64,000 nt of DNA from JANYHF01 sp963732765 (GTDB lineage Bacteria > Pseudomonadota > Alphaproteobacteria > Rhizobiales > Hyphomicrobiaceae), in assembly GCA_963732765.1 (NCBI GenBank), contig CAVTAS010000008.1, forward strand, positions 620,001 to 684,000. Reading direction: 5' to 3'. A program made the translations under genes and the position numbers. The notes beneath the pieces were generated by a model. It ran no database searches, had not been told where the DNA came from, and saw only the letters and a list, made by a program, of their open reading frames with translations. Numbering within the stretch: position 1 is the stretch's first letter; every line of letters begins with the position of its first letter. Below, in pieces: positions 42,987 to 51,428 of the stretch.

Positions 42987-44516
42987 ATGTTCGTGAAGCG
43001 TATTGCCCGACTATTTGCGGTCTTTGGCCTGGTGGCCGTCACCAGCTATGCGGCGTCCGAGCCCGCTGGTCCCAATCTGCAGTTTCTGTCGCGCGGAAAA
43101 TCCAATCGCATCGTCGTATTTGTCGACGGGCTGACCGCCGATCCCGACAAGACATTCCGCTGGGGACAAGGTGTGCCCTCCTGGCCCGAGCTGATGATCG
43201 CCGACACAACGCCAGAGAAAAAGCAGCTGCCGCTGTCGCGCTACGACCTCGCCATGCTCAGTTTCAAGGGCGCGCAGGACGGTCAGAGCACCGTACCGCA
43301 GTTGGCAACCAAGGCGCTGTTAGAACTGAAAGCAAAAGGGGTGTTGGATGGCTACGAAAGCATCTCGTTCGTCGGCTATAGCGCGGGCGGTCTGGTGCTG
43401 AAAAGCATGCTGATCCAATCGTCCATCAGCGGCTCGTCGGCGCTGACCGCCAAGACCAAGGCGGTGTTCCTGCTGTCGGTGCCCGCGCAAGGCAAGTCAG
43501 CATCCGATTTCCTGGCCATGCTAAGCAGAGAAAAGCCGCTGGTCGCCAGCTTTACCGGCGGTGAAGTTCCAGTGTTCTTGCAGGGTCTTAAATCGCTATG
43601 GTCGGAGTATCTGGCCAGTCGCAGCCCGACCCGCCCACTGAAGATCTATTGCCTGCACGAGACGCAACCCACCTATGGCCAATCTGTCAAGCCAGGCCAG
43701 TACACGGCCGAAGGCTGCGATGATAGCGCGGAGCAGAGCGGCTCCGATCATGTCACCATCGCCAAGCCCGGATCGCGTGAGGCCGGAACCTATCGCTGGG
43801 TTGAGAGCAAGCTGGCCGATTACTTTGCGCGCTTCCCGTCCGATCCCGGAAAGCCGAAGCCTTCGGCCTCCCTTGCGGTCGCGGTCAACGATCCGGAAGC
43901 GACGTCCAGCACCACCCTATCGACCAATTCGGCCGTAACCACCAAACCGGTCGCCGCCACGCCGCCTGTTCCGCCAGCGCCGGCCGTTGCGGCTGCGCCC
44001 CAACAGCCCATGACGCCGGTCCCACCCGCACAGGCTTCGCAAATGCCGTCGCCAGCAGCCCAGATCGCAGACAGCGCACCTGCTGCCGCAGTCGCCCCTG
44101 CGTCCCGCGGGCCAGAACCGGCCGTCGCCGAAGTGGCTGCCCTGCCGCCCGCAACGGCATCCAGAGAGATGCGCCGGTCGGTGCTGCCACCTCCACTACA
44201 GGCCGCACCGCCCAGGCCAGGAAACTGGACGTTTTCGCTCAAGGGTGACGATTGCAATCTGCCGGAGCAACTTTGGGTCGTGAAGGTTCAAGAGCGCAAA
44301 ATTCGCAGCGAAAATTGGAAGGCCAACATCGCGACCGACGGCAAATTCGTCAGTCAGCGCACGTCCGCTTGCGTCACCGAACTGGTGCGTGGCGCCATCG
44401 CTGGCAAGCGCGGCGGCGGCTGGTACCTGTACGCCGACCCCTGTAACGCCATGTATTGCCGAGTCCGCTTCAAAATGACGTGGCGGCTACCGGAGTCTGC
44501 CTGGCGGCGGCGCTGA
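42987..44516 (+). CDS. Secreted alpha/beta-hydrolase with Pro/Ala-rich linker and C-terminal unknown domain
   Basis: About 509 residues. The signal peptide MFVKRIARLFAVFGLVAVTS is cleaved near YAA-SE. An alpha/beta-hydrolase domain follows, with the nucleophile elbow SISFVGYSAGGLVLKSM (G-x-S-x-G) and an acidic/His end near SGSDHVTIAKPGSREAGTYR. From about residue 290 a long Ala/Pro-rich linker (AATPPVPPAPAVAAAPQQPM) leads to a C-terminal domain of about 95 residues. That domain starts NWTFSLKGDDCNLPEQLWVV and contains four Cys, which I do not recognise. The linker implies two independently folded parts in the envelope. The substrate is unknown. The start is chosen for the signal peptide. Confidence 0.7.
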   Translation: MFVKRIARLFAVFGLVAVTSYAASEPAGPNLQFLSRGKSNRIVVFVDGLTADPDKTFRWGQGVPSWPELMIADTTPEKKQLPLSRYDLAMLSFKGAQDGQSTVPQLATKALLELKAKGVLDGYESISFVGYSAGGLVLKSMLIQSSISGSSALTAKTKAVFLLSVPAQGKSASDFLAMLSREKPLVASFTGGEVPVFLQGLKSLWSEYLASRSPTRPLKIYCLHETQPTYGQSVKPGQYTAEGCDDSAEQSGSDHVTIAKPGSREAGTYRWVESKLADYFARFPSDPGKPKPSASLAVAVNDPEATSSTTLSTNSAVTTKPVAATPPVPPAPAVAAAPQQPMTPVPPAQASQMPSPAAQIADSAPAAAVAPASRGPEPAVAEVAALPPATASREMRRSVLPPPLQAAPPRPGNWTFSLKGDDCNLPEQLWVVKVQERKIRSENWKANIATDGKFVSQRTSACVTELVRGAIAGKRGGGWYLYADPCNAMYCRVRFKMTWRLPESAWRRR

Positions 44517-44567
44517 CTTCAGCGCGTCGCCGTGCCACAACATCTCAATTCCACGCGGAGGCTCCCC

Positions 44568-45344
44568 ATGCTGACCGGAAAAAGCGCCATCGTCACCGGC
44601 TCGACCTCGGGCATTGGTTTGGGCATCGCAGACGGCCTGGCCAAGGCGGGCGTCAACGTGCTGATGAACGGTTTAGGCACCGCCGAAGACAACAAAGACG
44701 CCATCGCCAAGGTCGGGGCACACGGCGCCAAAGTGCTATTCTCGCCAGCCAACATGCTGAAACCTGACGAAATCGCCGCCATGGTCGATCTCGCCAACAC
44801 GGAGTTCGGTGCAGTCGACATCCTCGTCAACAATGCCGGCATCCAGCATGTTTCGCCAATCGAGGACTTCCCGCCCGAGAAGTGGGACGCCATCATCGCC
44901 ATCAACTTGACGGCAGCCTTCCATGCCATCCGCAAAGTGGTGCCGGGCATGAAGCAGCGCCAATGGGGGCGGATCATCAACACGGCGTCGGCGCATTCGC
45001 TGGTCGCTTCGCCATTCAAGTCGGCCTATGTGTCGGCCAAGCATGCGCTGGCGGGACTGACCAAGACGGTCGCGCTGGAAGTCGCCACCAGCAAGATCAC
45101 CTGCAATTGCATCTCGCCGGGCTACGTCTGGACGCCGCTGGTCGAAAAGCAGATCCCCGACACCATGAAGGCGCGGGGCATGACCAAGGAGCAGGTCATC
45201 GCCGAAGTGCTGCTGAAGGCGCAGCCGACCAAGGAATTCGTGACAATTGAGCAGGTCGCCGCGCTGGCCGTGTTCCTGTGCGGCGACGATGCCGCCCAGA
45301 TCACCGGCGCAAACTTGTCAATCGATGGGGGGTGGACGGCGTAA
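44568..45344 (+). CDS. bdhA: 3-hydroxybutyrate dehydrogenase
   Basis: Short-chain dehydrogenase of 258 residues that interconverts (R)-3-hydroxybutyrate and acetoacetate with NAD, part of polyhydroxybutyrate turnover. It has the nucleotide motif VTGSTSGIGLGIADGLAKAG, the NNAG motif VDILVNNAGIQHVSPIEDFP and the catalytic set (INTASAHS, then SAYVSAKHA with Tyr and Lys). The end is the family-typical AQITGANLSIDGGWTA. GGAGG eight bases before ATG 44568 sets the start. No PHB genes are adjacent. The last 27 bases overlap, on the other strand, the small gene ending at 45318. Confidence 0.93.
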   Translation: MLTGKSAIVTGSTSGIGLGIADGLAKAGVNVLMNGLGTAEDNKDAIAKVGAHGAKVLFSPANMLKPDEIAAMVDLANTEFGAVDILVNNAGIQHVSPIEDFPPEKWDAIIAINLTAAFHAIRKVVPGMKQRQWGRIINTASAHSLVASPFKSAYVSAKHALAGLTKTVALEVATSKITCNCISPGYVWTPLVEKQIPDTMKARGMTKEQVIAEVLLKAQPTKEFVTIEQVAALAVFLCGDDAAQITGANLSIDGGWTA

Positions 45345-45674
45345 TAGCGGAACCCTCTCCCGGTGGGCCGGAAGAGGGTGGGTAGACCGTCTGTGAACGG
45401 CGCGCCGGCTTAGGCCTACTTCGAATTCAGCGGCCTTCATCGCCTTCATCAGATCTTCGCGGCAGCCTTGGATGTCACCGGCGGCGGCCATCTTGGAGGC
45501 CATCTCGAGCGACTTCATGGCCTTTTTCATCATGGCCTTGTCGGGGTTCTTCTCGGCCATCTTCATGATATTCTCTTTGTTCGTCGCATTGCACTTGACG
45601 ACGTCTTCCATGGCGAAGGCGGGCACGCTCAGCGCAACGATCATGGCGGCGGAGATGGTGAGTGATTTCAGCAT
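45318..45674 (-). CDS. Small secreted Met/Lys-rich protein
   Basis: About 118 residues as read. A signal peptide MLKSLTISAAMIVALSVPAF (cleavage near AFA-ME) is followed by a helical region rich in Met, Lys and Ala with two Cys (DVVKCNATNKENIMKMAEKN and AAAGDIQGCREDLMKAMKAA). The frame then runs on through a basic tail and into the bdhA 3' end, which is unlikely for a real C-terminus. At the gaattc site near 45422 one base less would give an immediate stop after KAAESK, so the natural protein may be about 85 residues. It lies about 160 bases downstream of the copper chaperone on the same strand. No family name is offered. Confidence 0.55.
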   Translation of the reverse strand: MLKSLTISAAMIVALSVPAFAMEDVVKCNATNKENIMKMAEKNPDKAMMKKAMKSLEMASKMAAAGDIQGCREDLMKAMKAAEFEVGLSRRAVHRRSTHPLPAHRERVPLLRRPPPID

Positions 45675-45836
45675 AGTTTCCTCCAGAAGCGGGTCGGATA
45701 GGGGATTGATCCCGAGGCGGAGGGTGTGGGTTTGCACCTTCAACAGCAAAACACGACGGCGCGATGCACGAAGGTGTGAGCGGGCGTGATAGTCCGATAA
45801 CGGAGCGGTGATCGGCGATAACCGTCAAAGCCGCGC

Positions 45837-46295
45837 TCATTCGATCAAGGCTGGACCCGGCGGACGCTGCATGGAGACCACGGCGTTGATCGTGACGTCT
45901 CTTGCCACTCTGAAACGCAGAGTAACCGGGATCAGATCGCCCAGCCGCAACGGCTTCGTCAGTCCCATTACCATAATGTGCGTCGACTTCGGCTCGAGAA
46001 CAACGACGGTGACGGGAGGCAGCGGGAGCTCGGGGAGCTTCATCATCCGTACAATGCCGTTCTCGGCGATCGATTGGTGGACCTGGCAGTTCGCAGCAAC
46101 CGGCGTCGAGACGCCGACGAGCGCGTCGCCACTGTCACCGTAGTTGTTCAGGTTCAGGTAGAGTGCGGTGGTTTTGCTGTCGCCAATAGTCGGGCGAACC
46201 CAGGCATAGGAGGCTTCGAGTTTGTCGTTTGCGTGGGACGGAGTGGATCCCAGCAGCAGCAACAGACCAATTAGGCACCAGCGGCCGGCCAACAT
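45837..46295 (-). CDS. Periplasmic copper chaperone PCu(A)C
   Basis: A 152-residue protein with an N-terminal signal (MLAGRWCLIGLLLLLGSTPS, cleavage near SHA-ND) and a cupredoxin-like PCu(A)C domain. The Cu(I) ligand pattern H-x(n)-M-x(n)-H-x-M is visible: VHQSIAENGIVRMMKL, then LEPKSTHIMVMGL. These chaperones deliver copper to the CuA site of cytochrome c oxidase. No oxidase or Sco gene is adjacent. Length and domain limits are normal. Confidence 0.88.
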   Translation of the reverse strand: MLAGRWCLIGLLLLLGSTPSHANDKLEASYAWVRPTIGDSKTTALYLNLNNYGDSGDALVGVSTPVAANCQVHQSIAENGIVRMMKLPELPLPPVTVVVLEPKSTHIMVMGLTKPLRLGDLIPVTLRFRVARDVTINAVVSMQRPPGPALIE

Positions 46296-46340
46296 GTCGA
46301 ATGGCTTCCCAGGACGCCACGTTCACTTGTGAGGAAATCA

Positions 46341-46376
46341 GAGCGTGCTCGCACCGTCGCCAGCGCGAGCACGCTC
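46341..46376. repeat. Perfect 12-bp stem-loop
   Basis: gagcgtgctcgc and gcgagcacgctc are exact reverse complements separated by 12 bases. No T run follows on either strand. Confidence 0.75.
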
Positions 46377-46509
46377 AAGTGGCCGCATAGCAGGAGAGGG
46401 AGGACTCCACAACGCGGCAACACAGACCTTGCTTGCCGCAGGTCCGGTTCGGGATTTTTGCGTGTTTTGCCCGCTGGCGCCGGCGGTTTCGCCTGAGGCC
46501 AATAGAAAC

Positions 46510-46543
46510 GGAGTGGTGGGGAAGCGGGGATCCCCACCACTCC
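46510..46543. repeat. Perfect 12-bp stem-loop
   Basis: ggagtggtgggg and ccccaccactcc are exact reverse complements separated by a 10-base loop. No T run follows. Confidence 0.75.
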
Positions 46544-47072
46544 AGGAGGCCGCACGCTGGCTGCGTTGCGTACGGCCACCAAGCTGTCTTGCTGCCAAAG
46601 AGGACCGACTCTGAACGAGATCCTGTTCGGTGTCGCCTTGCAGCGAATTCCGTAATGTGCAGCCGTCATCCATGACTGCATCACGCCCAAAGAACGTGGC
46701 GGCGCGGTGGAATAGTCCCGGCCATTTTGCGGCGATCGGGCAAAATCACTGTTGCGTCGATCACATGATATATCGTGATTGAAATAATAATCACAATTCC
46801 GGGGCTTTGCGGCCTTTGAACAACCTATTGGAAAGGCGGCATAATTCTGCATCGGAGCAGAACAGGGTGCCTGCGTGCGGTGGCGGACGGTGGTCCAGCG
46901 GCGCTACGGAAACGGCCATGCGGAAATTGTGGCAGACACGCCGAGGCGGTACGGTCAGTTCCATCTCTGACCAATGAACGCGTCTTGGAAACGTCGCGCG
47001 ATTCCGGCATGGTGCGGCCGCCCCATCAGTGTGGGACTCCAGATTTTGCCGAGGCCAGGAGGCCGACCCACC

Positions 47073-47973
47073 GTGCCGTATCACTATCATACGCTCGACG
47101 TCTTCACGGCCGACCGCTTTGCCGGCAATCAGCTGGCCGTGGTCATGGATGCGGTTGGGCTCTCCAGCGTGCAGATGCAGTCGATTGCGCGCGAGTTCGC
47201 CATTTCCGAAACAGTGTTCGTGCTGCCGCCCGGCCAATCCGGCTCATTCGGCCAAAATCCGCATTTTCACGCCCGGGCTTGAGTTGCCCTTCGCTGGGCA
47301 CCCGACCATCGGGACGGCGGTGCTGCTGGCTGCGCTGAAGGCCAGCGGCGCGCCCGGCATGGATGAGGCGATTATCGTGCTTGAGGAAGTCATTGGCATC
47401 GTGCGCGTTGGCGTGCGGCATAAGCTGGGTGAAGCAGCCTTCGCCGAATTCGATACGCCGCGGCTGCCCGAACCGCTGGCCACGCCCATCTCGGTCGACC
47501 GGATGGCCGACGCCTTGAGTATCTCGCCATCCGAGATCGGTTTCGAGAATCACCGTCCGACTCGCTATTCGGCGGGCGTGCCCTACTCGTTCGTGCCGGT
47601 GCGCGATCTGGCCTCGATCGCGCGCGTGAAAATGATTCCGCCCTACTGGGACAGCGCCTTTGGACCGCACGGCGCCTACATTTATTGCCGGGAAACGTCG
47701 CATACGACGGCGCATTTCCATGCCCGCATGTTCGCGCCCGATCTGGCCAACGAAGATCCTGCAACCGGCTCGGCGGCGGCGGCGTTTGCGGCCGTAGTGC
47801 ACCGCTTTGACGACATCAAGGATGGCACCAAGCGGCTCGCCATCGAGCAGGGCTACGAGATGGGTCGGCCGAGTCGCATCGAGCTGGAAATCATGGTTTC
47901 GGGCGGCCAGCTGCGGCTGGTGCGGATCGGCGGCCGGGCGGTTCGGGTGAGTTCGGGGACGATAGAAGTCTAG
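47073..47973 (+). CDS. PhzF-family isomerase, interrupted by one apparent extra base
   Basis: Member of the diaminopimelate-epimerase-fold PhzF family; PhzF itself isomerises a phenazine precursor, but most relatives have unknown substrates. It starts with GTG 47073 after AGGAGG and reads VPYHYHTLDVFTADRFAGNQ and SIAREFAISETVFVLPP. Near 47230 the frame shifts; the next frame continues NPAHSAKIRIFTPGLELPFA, including the family's GHPTIGTAVLL. The end is also typical (ANEDPATGSAAAAFAAVV). Removing one G gives 299 residues, the usual length. The catalytic Glu in SETVF is present. No phenazine genes are nearby. Confidence 0.87.
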
Positions 47974-48105
47974 GAATCCTTAGGACCCAATAGGACTCAA
48001 TTGTCACTCAGCCGGAATCTTGCTTGCGGTTGGAAGAACAAACCGCCATTCTTGTCACTATGGCGCGTTGCCGATAGCGCGCCTCCAAACCAACAGGGTC
48101 CGCGC

Positions 48106-48213
48106 ATGATCGCGCCGATGTCATCGCCAAACAACTGCTGCGAGGCCGACGGCCTTGCCGCGATGACGGCCCCTGCCTGCCTCCTCGGGTTCCTGCTGCT
48201 AACCAGCCCCTGA
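48106..48213 (+). CDS. Leucine-rich leader peptide upstream of leuA
   Basis: A short frame ending CLLGFLLLTSP-stop, with five Leu codons among seven (ctc ctc ggg ttc ctg ctg cta), lies about 115 bases upstream of leuA. The longest form is 35 residues from ATG 48106; an internal ATG at 48163 would give a 16-residue peptide MTAPACLLGFLLLTSP, the usual size for an attenuator leader. Its stop codon lies inside the left arm of a hairpin (48207-48214 with 48244-48251). Ribosome stalling on Leu codons when charged tRNA-Leu is scarce would change folding. Ribosome sites are weak. Confidence 0.6.
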   Translation: MIAPMSSPNNCCEADGLAAMTAPACLLGFLLLTSP

Positions 48214-48251
48214 GTGTACCGGTTCGCGTGTCGCGGATGGGTGCTCAGGGG
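48207..48251 (+). promoter_or_regulatory. Stem-loop overlapping leader stop codon
   Basis: cccctgag (48207-48214) pairs exactly with ctcagggg (48244-48251). The left arm includes the leader's TGA, so a ribosome at the stop codon would block it. A further palindrome ccgcaattgcgg lies about 20 bases on. No T tract was found, so the switch may act through Rho or on translation. Confidence 0.5.
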
Positions 48252-48329
48252 ATGCCAAAGCCGTTGCGCCGCAATTGCGGTGGCCGGCCGATCAGCGCTA
48301 CATGAACCGAACCCCGAAGGACGATCAGA

Positions 48330-49922
48330 ATGGCTCCCAAAAAATCCAAGCCCGCCTCTGCGACCCAAGCCGCCGCAAGCAGCGGCAAAGACCGTGTCGT
48401 GATTTTCGACACCACGTTGCGCGACGGAGAACAATGTCCCGGCGCGACCATGACGCTGGAGGAAAAACTCCAGGTCGCAGAGATGCTCGATGAGATGGGC
48501 GTCGACATCATTGAGGCTGGCTTCCCGATCGCCTCTATCGGCGATTTCGAGGCCGTGGCGGAGATTGCCCGGCTGTGCAAGCGGGCGACCATCGCTGGCC
48601 TCGCGCGCGCCATACCAGCCGATATCGACCGCGCGGGCGAGGCGGTGCGCAAGGCCAAACGCGGGCGCATCCATACTTTCGTCTCAACCTCGCCGATCCA
48701 TCTCGAACATCAGATGCGCAAGACCGAGACCGAGGTGCTGGCCATCATCGCCGCTACGGTGACGCGCGCGCGCAATCTGGTCGAGGACGTGGAGTGGTCG
48801 GCCATGGACGCTACCCGCACGCCGATCGAGTATCTGGTGAAATGCGTCGATGCCGCCATCAAGGCCGGGGCCACCACCATCAATCTCCCCGATACCGTCG
48901 GTTATGCAACTCCCGACGAGTATCGCAGCATGTTCCGCCAGGTACGCGAGCGGGTGGCCAACAGCGACAAGGCCATTTTCTCCGTGCACTGCCACGACGA
49001 TCTCGGGCTTGCAGTGGCCAATTCGCTGGCCGGCGTCGAGGGTGGCGCGCGGCAGATCGAGTGCACCATCAATGGCCTTGGCGAGCGGGCAGGTAACGCC
49101 GCGCTGGAAGAGGTTGTGATGGCCATCCGTACCCGTTCGGATGTGCTGCCCTACGAGACGCGCATCGACGCCAAGCAACTGAACCGGGCGTCCAAACTGG
49201 TGTCGGCCGCGACCTCATTCCCGGTGCAGTACAACAAGGCCATCGTCGGCCGGAACGCCTTTGCGCACGAGAGCGGCATCCATCAGGACGGCATGCTGAA
49301 AAACCAGACGACGTATGAGATCATGACGCCGGAATCGGTCGGTGTGTCCAAGACCTCGCTGGTGATGGGCAAGCATTCGGGCCGCGCCGCCTTCAAGACC
49401 AAGCTGAAGGACCTCGGTTACGAACTCGGCGAGAACGCCTTCGAAGACGCGTTCAACCGTTTCAAGGCGCTCGCCGACCGCAAGAAGCATGTCTACGACG
49501 AGGACATCGAGGCGCTGGTGGACGAGCGCATCGCCACCGCGTCGGACCGCGTGAAGCTGATCTCGCTGCTGGTGGTGGCCGGGACGATGGGGCCGCAATC
49601 GGCGACCATGACGCTGGACATCGAAGGCACGCACAAAACCGTGCAGTCGCTGGGCAACGGCCCGGTAGACGCCATGTTCAACGCCATCAAGCTGCTGATC
49701 CCGCATGAGGCCAAGCTGGAGCTGTACCACGTCAACGCCGTCACCGCCGGGGCCGACGCCCAGGCCGAGGTAAGCGTGCGGCTGGAACACAACGGCCGCA
49801 GCGTGTCATCGCGTGCCGCCGATCCCGACACCCTGGCGGCCTCCGCCAAGGCCTATATCGGCGCGCTCAACAAGCTGATGCAACGCGATCTGATCGGCGG
49901 GGCCAAACGCTCGGCGGGATAG
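48330..49922 (+). CDS. leuA: 2-isopropylmalate synthase
   Basis: First committed enzyme of leucine synthesis: condenses acetyl-CoA with 2-oxoisovalerate. The 530-residue protein has a short Ala/Ser/Lys-rich start, then the TIM-barrel entry VVIFDTTLRDGEQCPGATMT, the metal-binding FSVHCHDDLGLAVANSLAG and the second signature ECTINGLGERAGNAALEEVV. The linker FAHESGIHQDGMLKN and the C-terminal LeuA dimer (regulatory) domain complete it; this domain normally binds leucine for feedback inhibition. It is preceded by the Leu-rich leader. The next gene is mreB after a palindromic repeat. Confidence 0.96.
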   Translation: MAPKKSKPASATQAAASSGKDRVVIFDTTLRDGEQCPGATMTLEEKLQVAEMLDEMGVDIIEAGFPIASIGDFEAVAEIARLCKRATIAGLARAIPADIDRAGEAVRKAKRGRIHTFVSTSPIHLEHQMRKTETEVLAIIAATVTRARNLVEDVEWSAMDATRTPIEYLVKCVDAAIKAGATTINLPDTVGYATPDEYRSMFRQVRERVANSDKAIFSVHCHDDLGLAVANSLAGVEGGARQIECTINGLGERAGNAALEEVVMAIRTRSDVLPYETRIDAKQLNRASKLVSAATSFPVQYNKAIVGRNAFAHESGIHQDGMLKNQTTYEIMTPESVGVSKTSLVMGKHSGRAAFKTKLKDLGYELGENAFEDAFNRFKALADRKKHVYDEDIEALVDERIATASDRVKLISLLVVAGTMGPQSATMTLDIEGTHKTVQSLGNGPVDAMFNAIKLLIPHEAKLELYHVNAVTAGADAQAEVSVRLEHNGRSVSSRAADPDTLAASAKAYIGALNKLMQRDLIGGAKRSAG

Positions 49923-49942
49923 CTGGACTTTGACTCCAGACT

Positions 49943-50094
49943 CGTCATTCCCGCGTAGGCGGGAATCCAAACAAGCCAGTGGTGGCGCCAGCTTCATCGA
50001 CAACGCAAGACGATGCTCTATCAGGCTTTTCCCAGTGTCGAGGCGCTGACACACCGCTGGTTGCATGGACCCCCGCCTTCGCAGGGGTGACGAG
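49943..50094. repeat. Intergenic inverted repeat, GTCATTCCCGC...GGGGTGACGA family
   Basis: The left end cgtcattcccgcgtaggcgg plus gaatcca is a hairpin, and the right end tggacccccgccttcgcagg plus ggtgacg is its imperfect inverse, around a unique centre. This design is common in proteobacterial intergenic spaces. It lies between leuA and mreB and is unrelated in sequence to the CTTCTCCC palindromes. Confidence 0.75.
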
Positions 50095-50260
50095 GTTGAG
50101 GCTCAGGGCGGTTCACCACGACCGCCCTTTTTTCGGCATGGTGCAATGCTCTGAGAAACCCAACTGCGCGAAACTCTCAACATGGCGCAGGATTTGCTGT
50201 AGGTTACCCGGCACAGGTCAACGTTTTGTTAGTCATGAGTAATCGGGGCAGCCTTTGGCG

Positions 50261-51301
50261 ATGATGAAGGGCCTGATCGGAGGCTTCAGCGACGATTTGG
50301 CTGTCGATTTGGGGACGGCCAATACGCTGGTCTATGTGCCGCGCCGCGGCGTGGTGCTGGATGAACCATCCGTGGTCGCCATCCGTACCCGCAATGGCGC
50401 GCGCGAGGTCATCGCGGTTGGCGCCAATGCTAAACTCATGCTGGGCCGCTCGCCCGATGGCATCGAGACCATCCGGCCGATGCGCGATGGCGTGATCGCC
50501 GATTTCGTTGCGGCCGAAGAGATGCTGCGCCAGTTCATCAAGCGCGCCAAGCGCACCATGGGCTTTTTGCGCCCGCGGGTCTTAGTGTGCGTACCGGCTA
50601 GCTCTACCCCGGTGGAACGCCGCGCCATCTACGAATCCACGCTCTCGGCGGGCGCCCGCCGCGCCATGCTGATCGAGGAGCCGATTGCGGCGGCACTGGG
50701 CGCGGAACTTCCCGTGCACGAGCCCAAGGGCTCGATGGTGGTCGATATCGGCGGCGGCACCACCGATATTGCCGTGATGGCGCTGGGCGGCGTCATCAGC
50801 GCTATCTCCATTCGCTGCGCCGGCAACGCCATGGACGAGGCGATCATGCGCTATGTCCGGCGCCACCACAATTTGCTGGTGGGTGAGGGCAACGCCGAGC
50901 GCATCAAACTGGAAGCCGGCGCCGCCATCCCGCATATCAATGGCAAAGCGGTGGATGTGTTCATCCGTGGCCGCGATACTCGGCGCGGCGTACCGACCGA
51001 GGTTGTCCTGAAGCCCGCCGATATCGCGCAGGCGCTGGCCAGCCCCATCGAGACGATTGCCGAGGCCATCCAACGCACGCTCGAACAACTGCCGCCCGAG
51101 ATCGCAGCCGATATCATTGATCGCGGCATTTGCCTGACCGGCGGCGGCGCGCTGCTCGAAAAGCTCGACGACGATCTGCAGCGGCGCACCGGAGTAAAAT
51201 TCTTCCTGGCGCCCAATCCCCTGCAAAGTGTCGTGTTGGGCTGCGGGAAAGTGTTGGAATCTCATGGCGAATACGAGGAGTTCCTCATTCGCCCGGCATG
51301 A
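50261..51301 (+). CDS. mreB: Rod-shape actin homologue MreB
   Basis: Cytoplasmic actin-like ATPase that guides lateral wall synthesis. The 346-residue protein has phosphate 1 (LAVDLGTANTLVYVPRRGVV), connecting residues (LIEEPIAAALGAELPVHEPK), phosphate 2 (MVVDIGGGTTDIAVMALGG) and the adenosine site (GICLTGGGALLEKLDDDL). The N-terminal MKGLIGGF is a likely membrane-binding amphipathic helix. ATG 50261 or 50264 is more likely than a TTG at 50255. It leads the mreB-mreC-mreD-mrdA-rodA operon. Confidence 0.96.
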   Translation: MMKGLIGGFSDDLAVDLGTANTLVYVPRRGVVLDEPSVVAIRTRNGAREVIAVGANAKLMLGRSPDGIETIRPMRDGVIADFVAAEEMLRQFIKRAKRTMGFLRPRVLVCVPASSTPVERRAIYESTLSAGARRAMLIEEPIAAALGAELPVHEPKGSMVVDIGGGTTDIAVMALGGVISAISIRCAGNAMDEAIMRYVRRHHNLLVGEGNAERIKLEAGAAIPHINGKAVDVFIRGRDTRRGVPTEVVLKPADIAQALASPIETIAEAIQRTLEQLPPEIAADIIDRGICLTGGGALLEKLDDDLQRRTGVKFFLAPNPLQSVVLGCGKVLESHGEYEEFLIRPA

Positions 51302-51428
51302 CTCTCCCCAAGTTCTTTGCTACAAGTTGATACGTCGCAGCGTCAGCGCCATGTCAGGTGCGGTATGCTGATAATGACTTCGGCAGGCGACACGCCTGCC
51401 ATCCGATTTGCAGCGTGAAAGTTCATTC

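Larger units (their letters stand above)
46296..47072. other. Gene-poor region with two perfect hairpins
   Basis: About 780 bases between the divergent copper chaperone and PhzF genes without a supportable gene. Open frames here lack ribosome sites and family signals. Two perfect 12-bp stem-loops lie at 46341-46376 and 46510-46543, and AT-rich sequence at 46740-46850 probably holds a promoter. Confidence 0.5.

Noticed and set aside
45352..45384. Hairpin accctct...agagggt after bdhA as a terminator
   Set aside because: The stem is only seven pairs with a long loop and no T tract; it may be a partial copy of the CCCTCTCCC repeat family.
46271..46852. Minus-strand frame of 193 codons upstream of the copper chaperone
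   Set aside because: No ribosome site, no family signal, and it runs across the two perfect hairpins.
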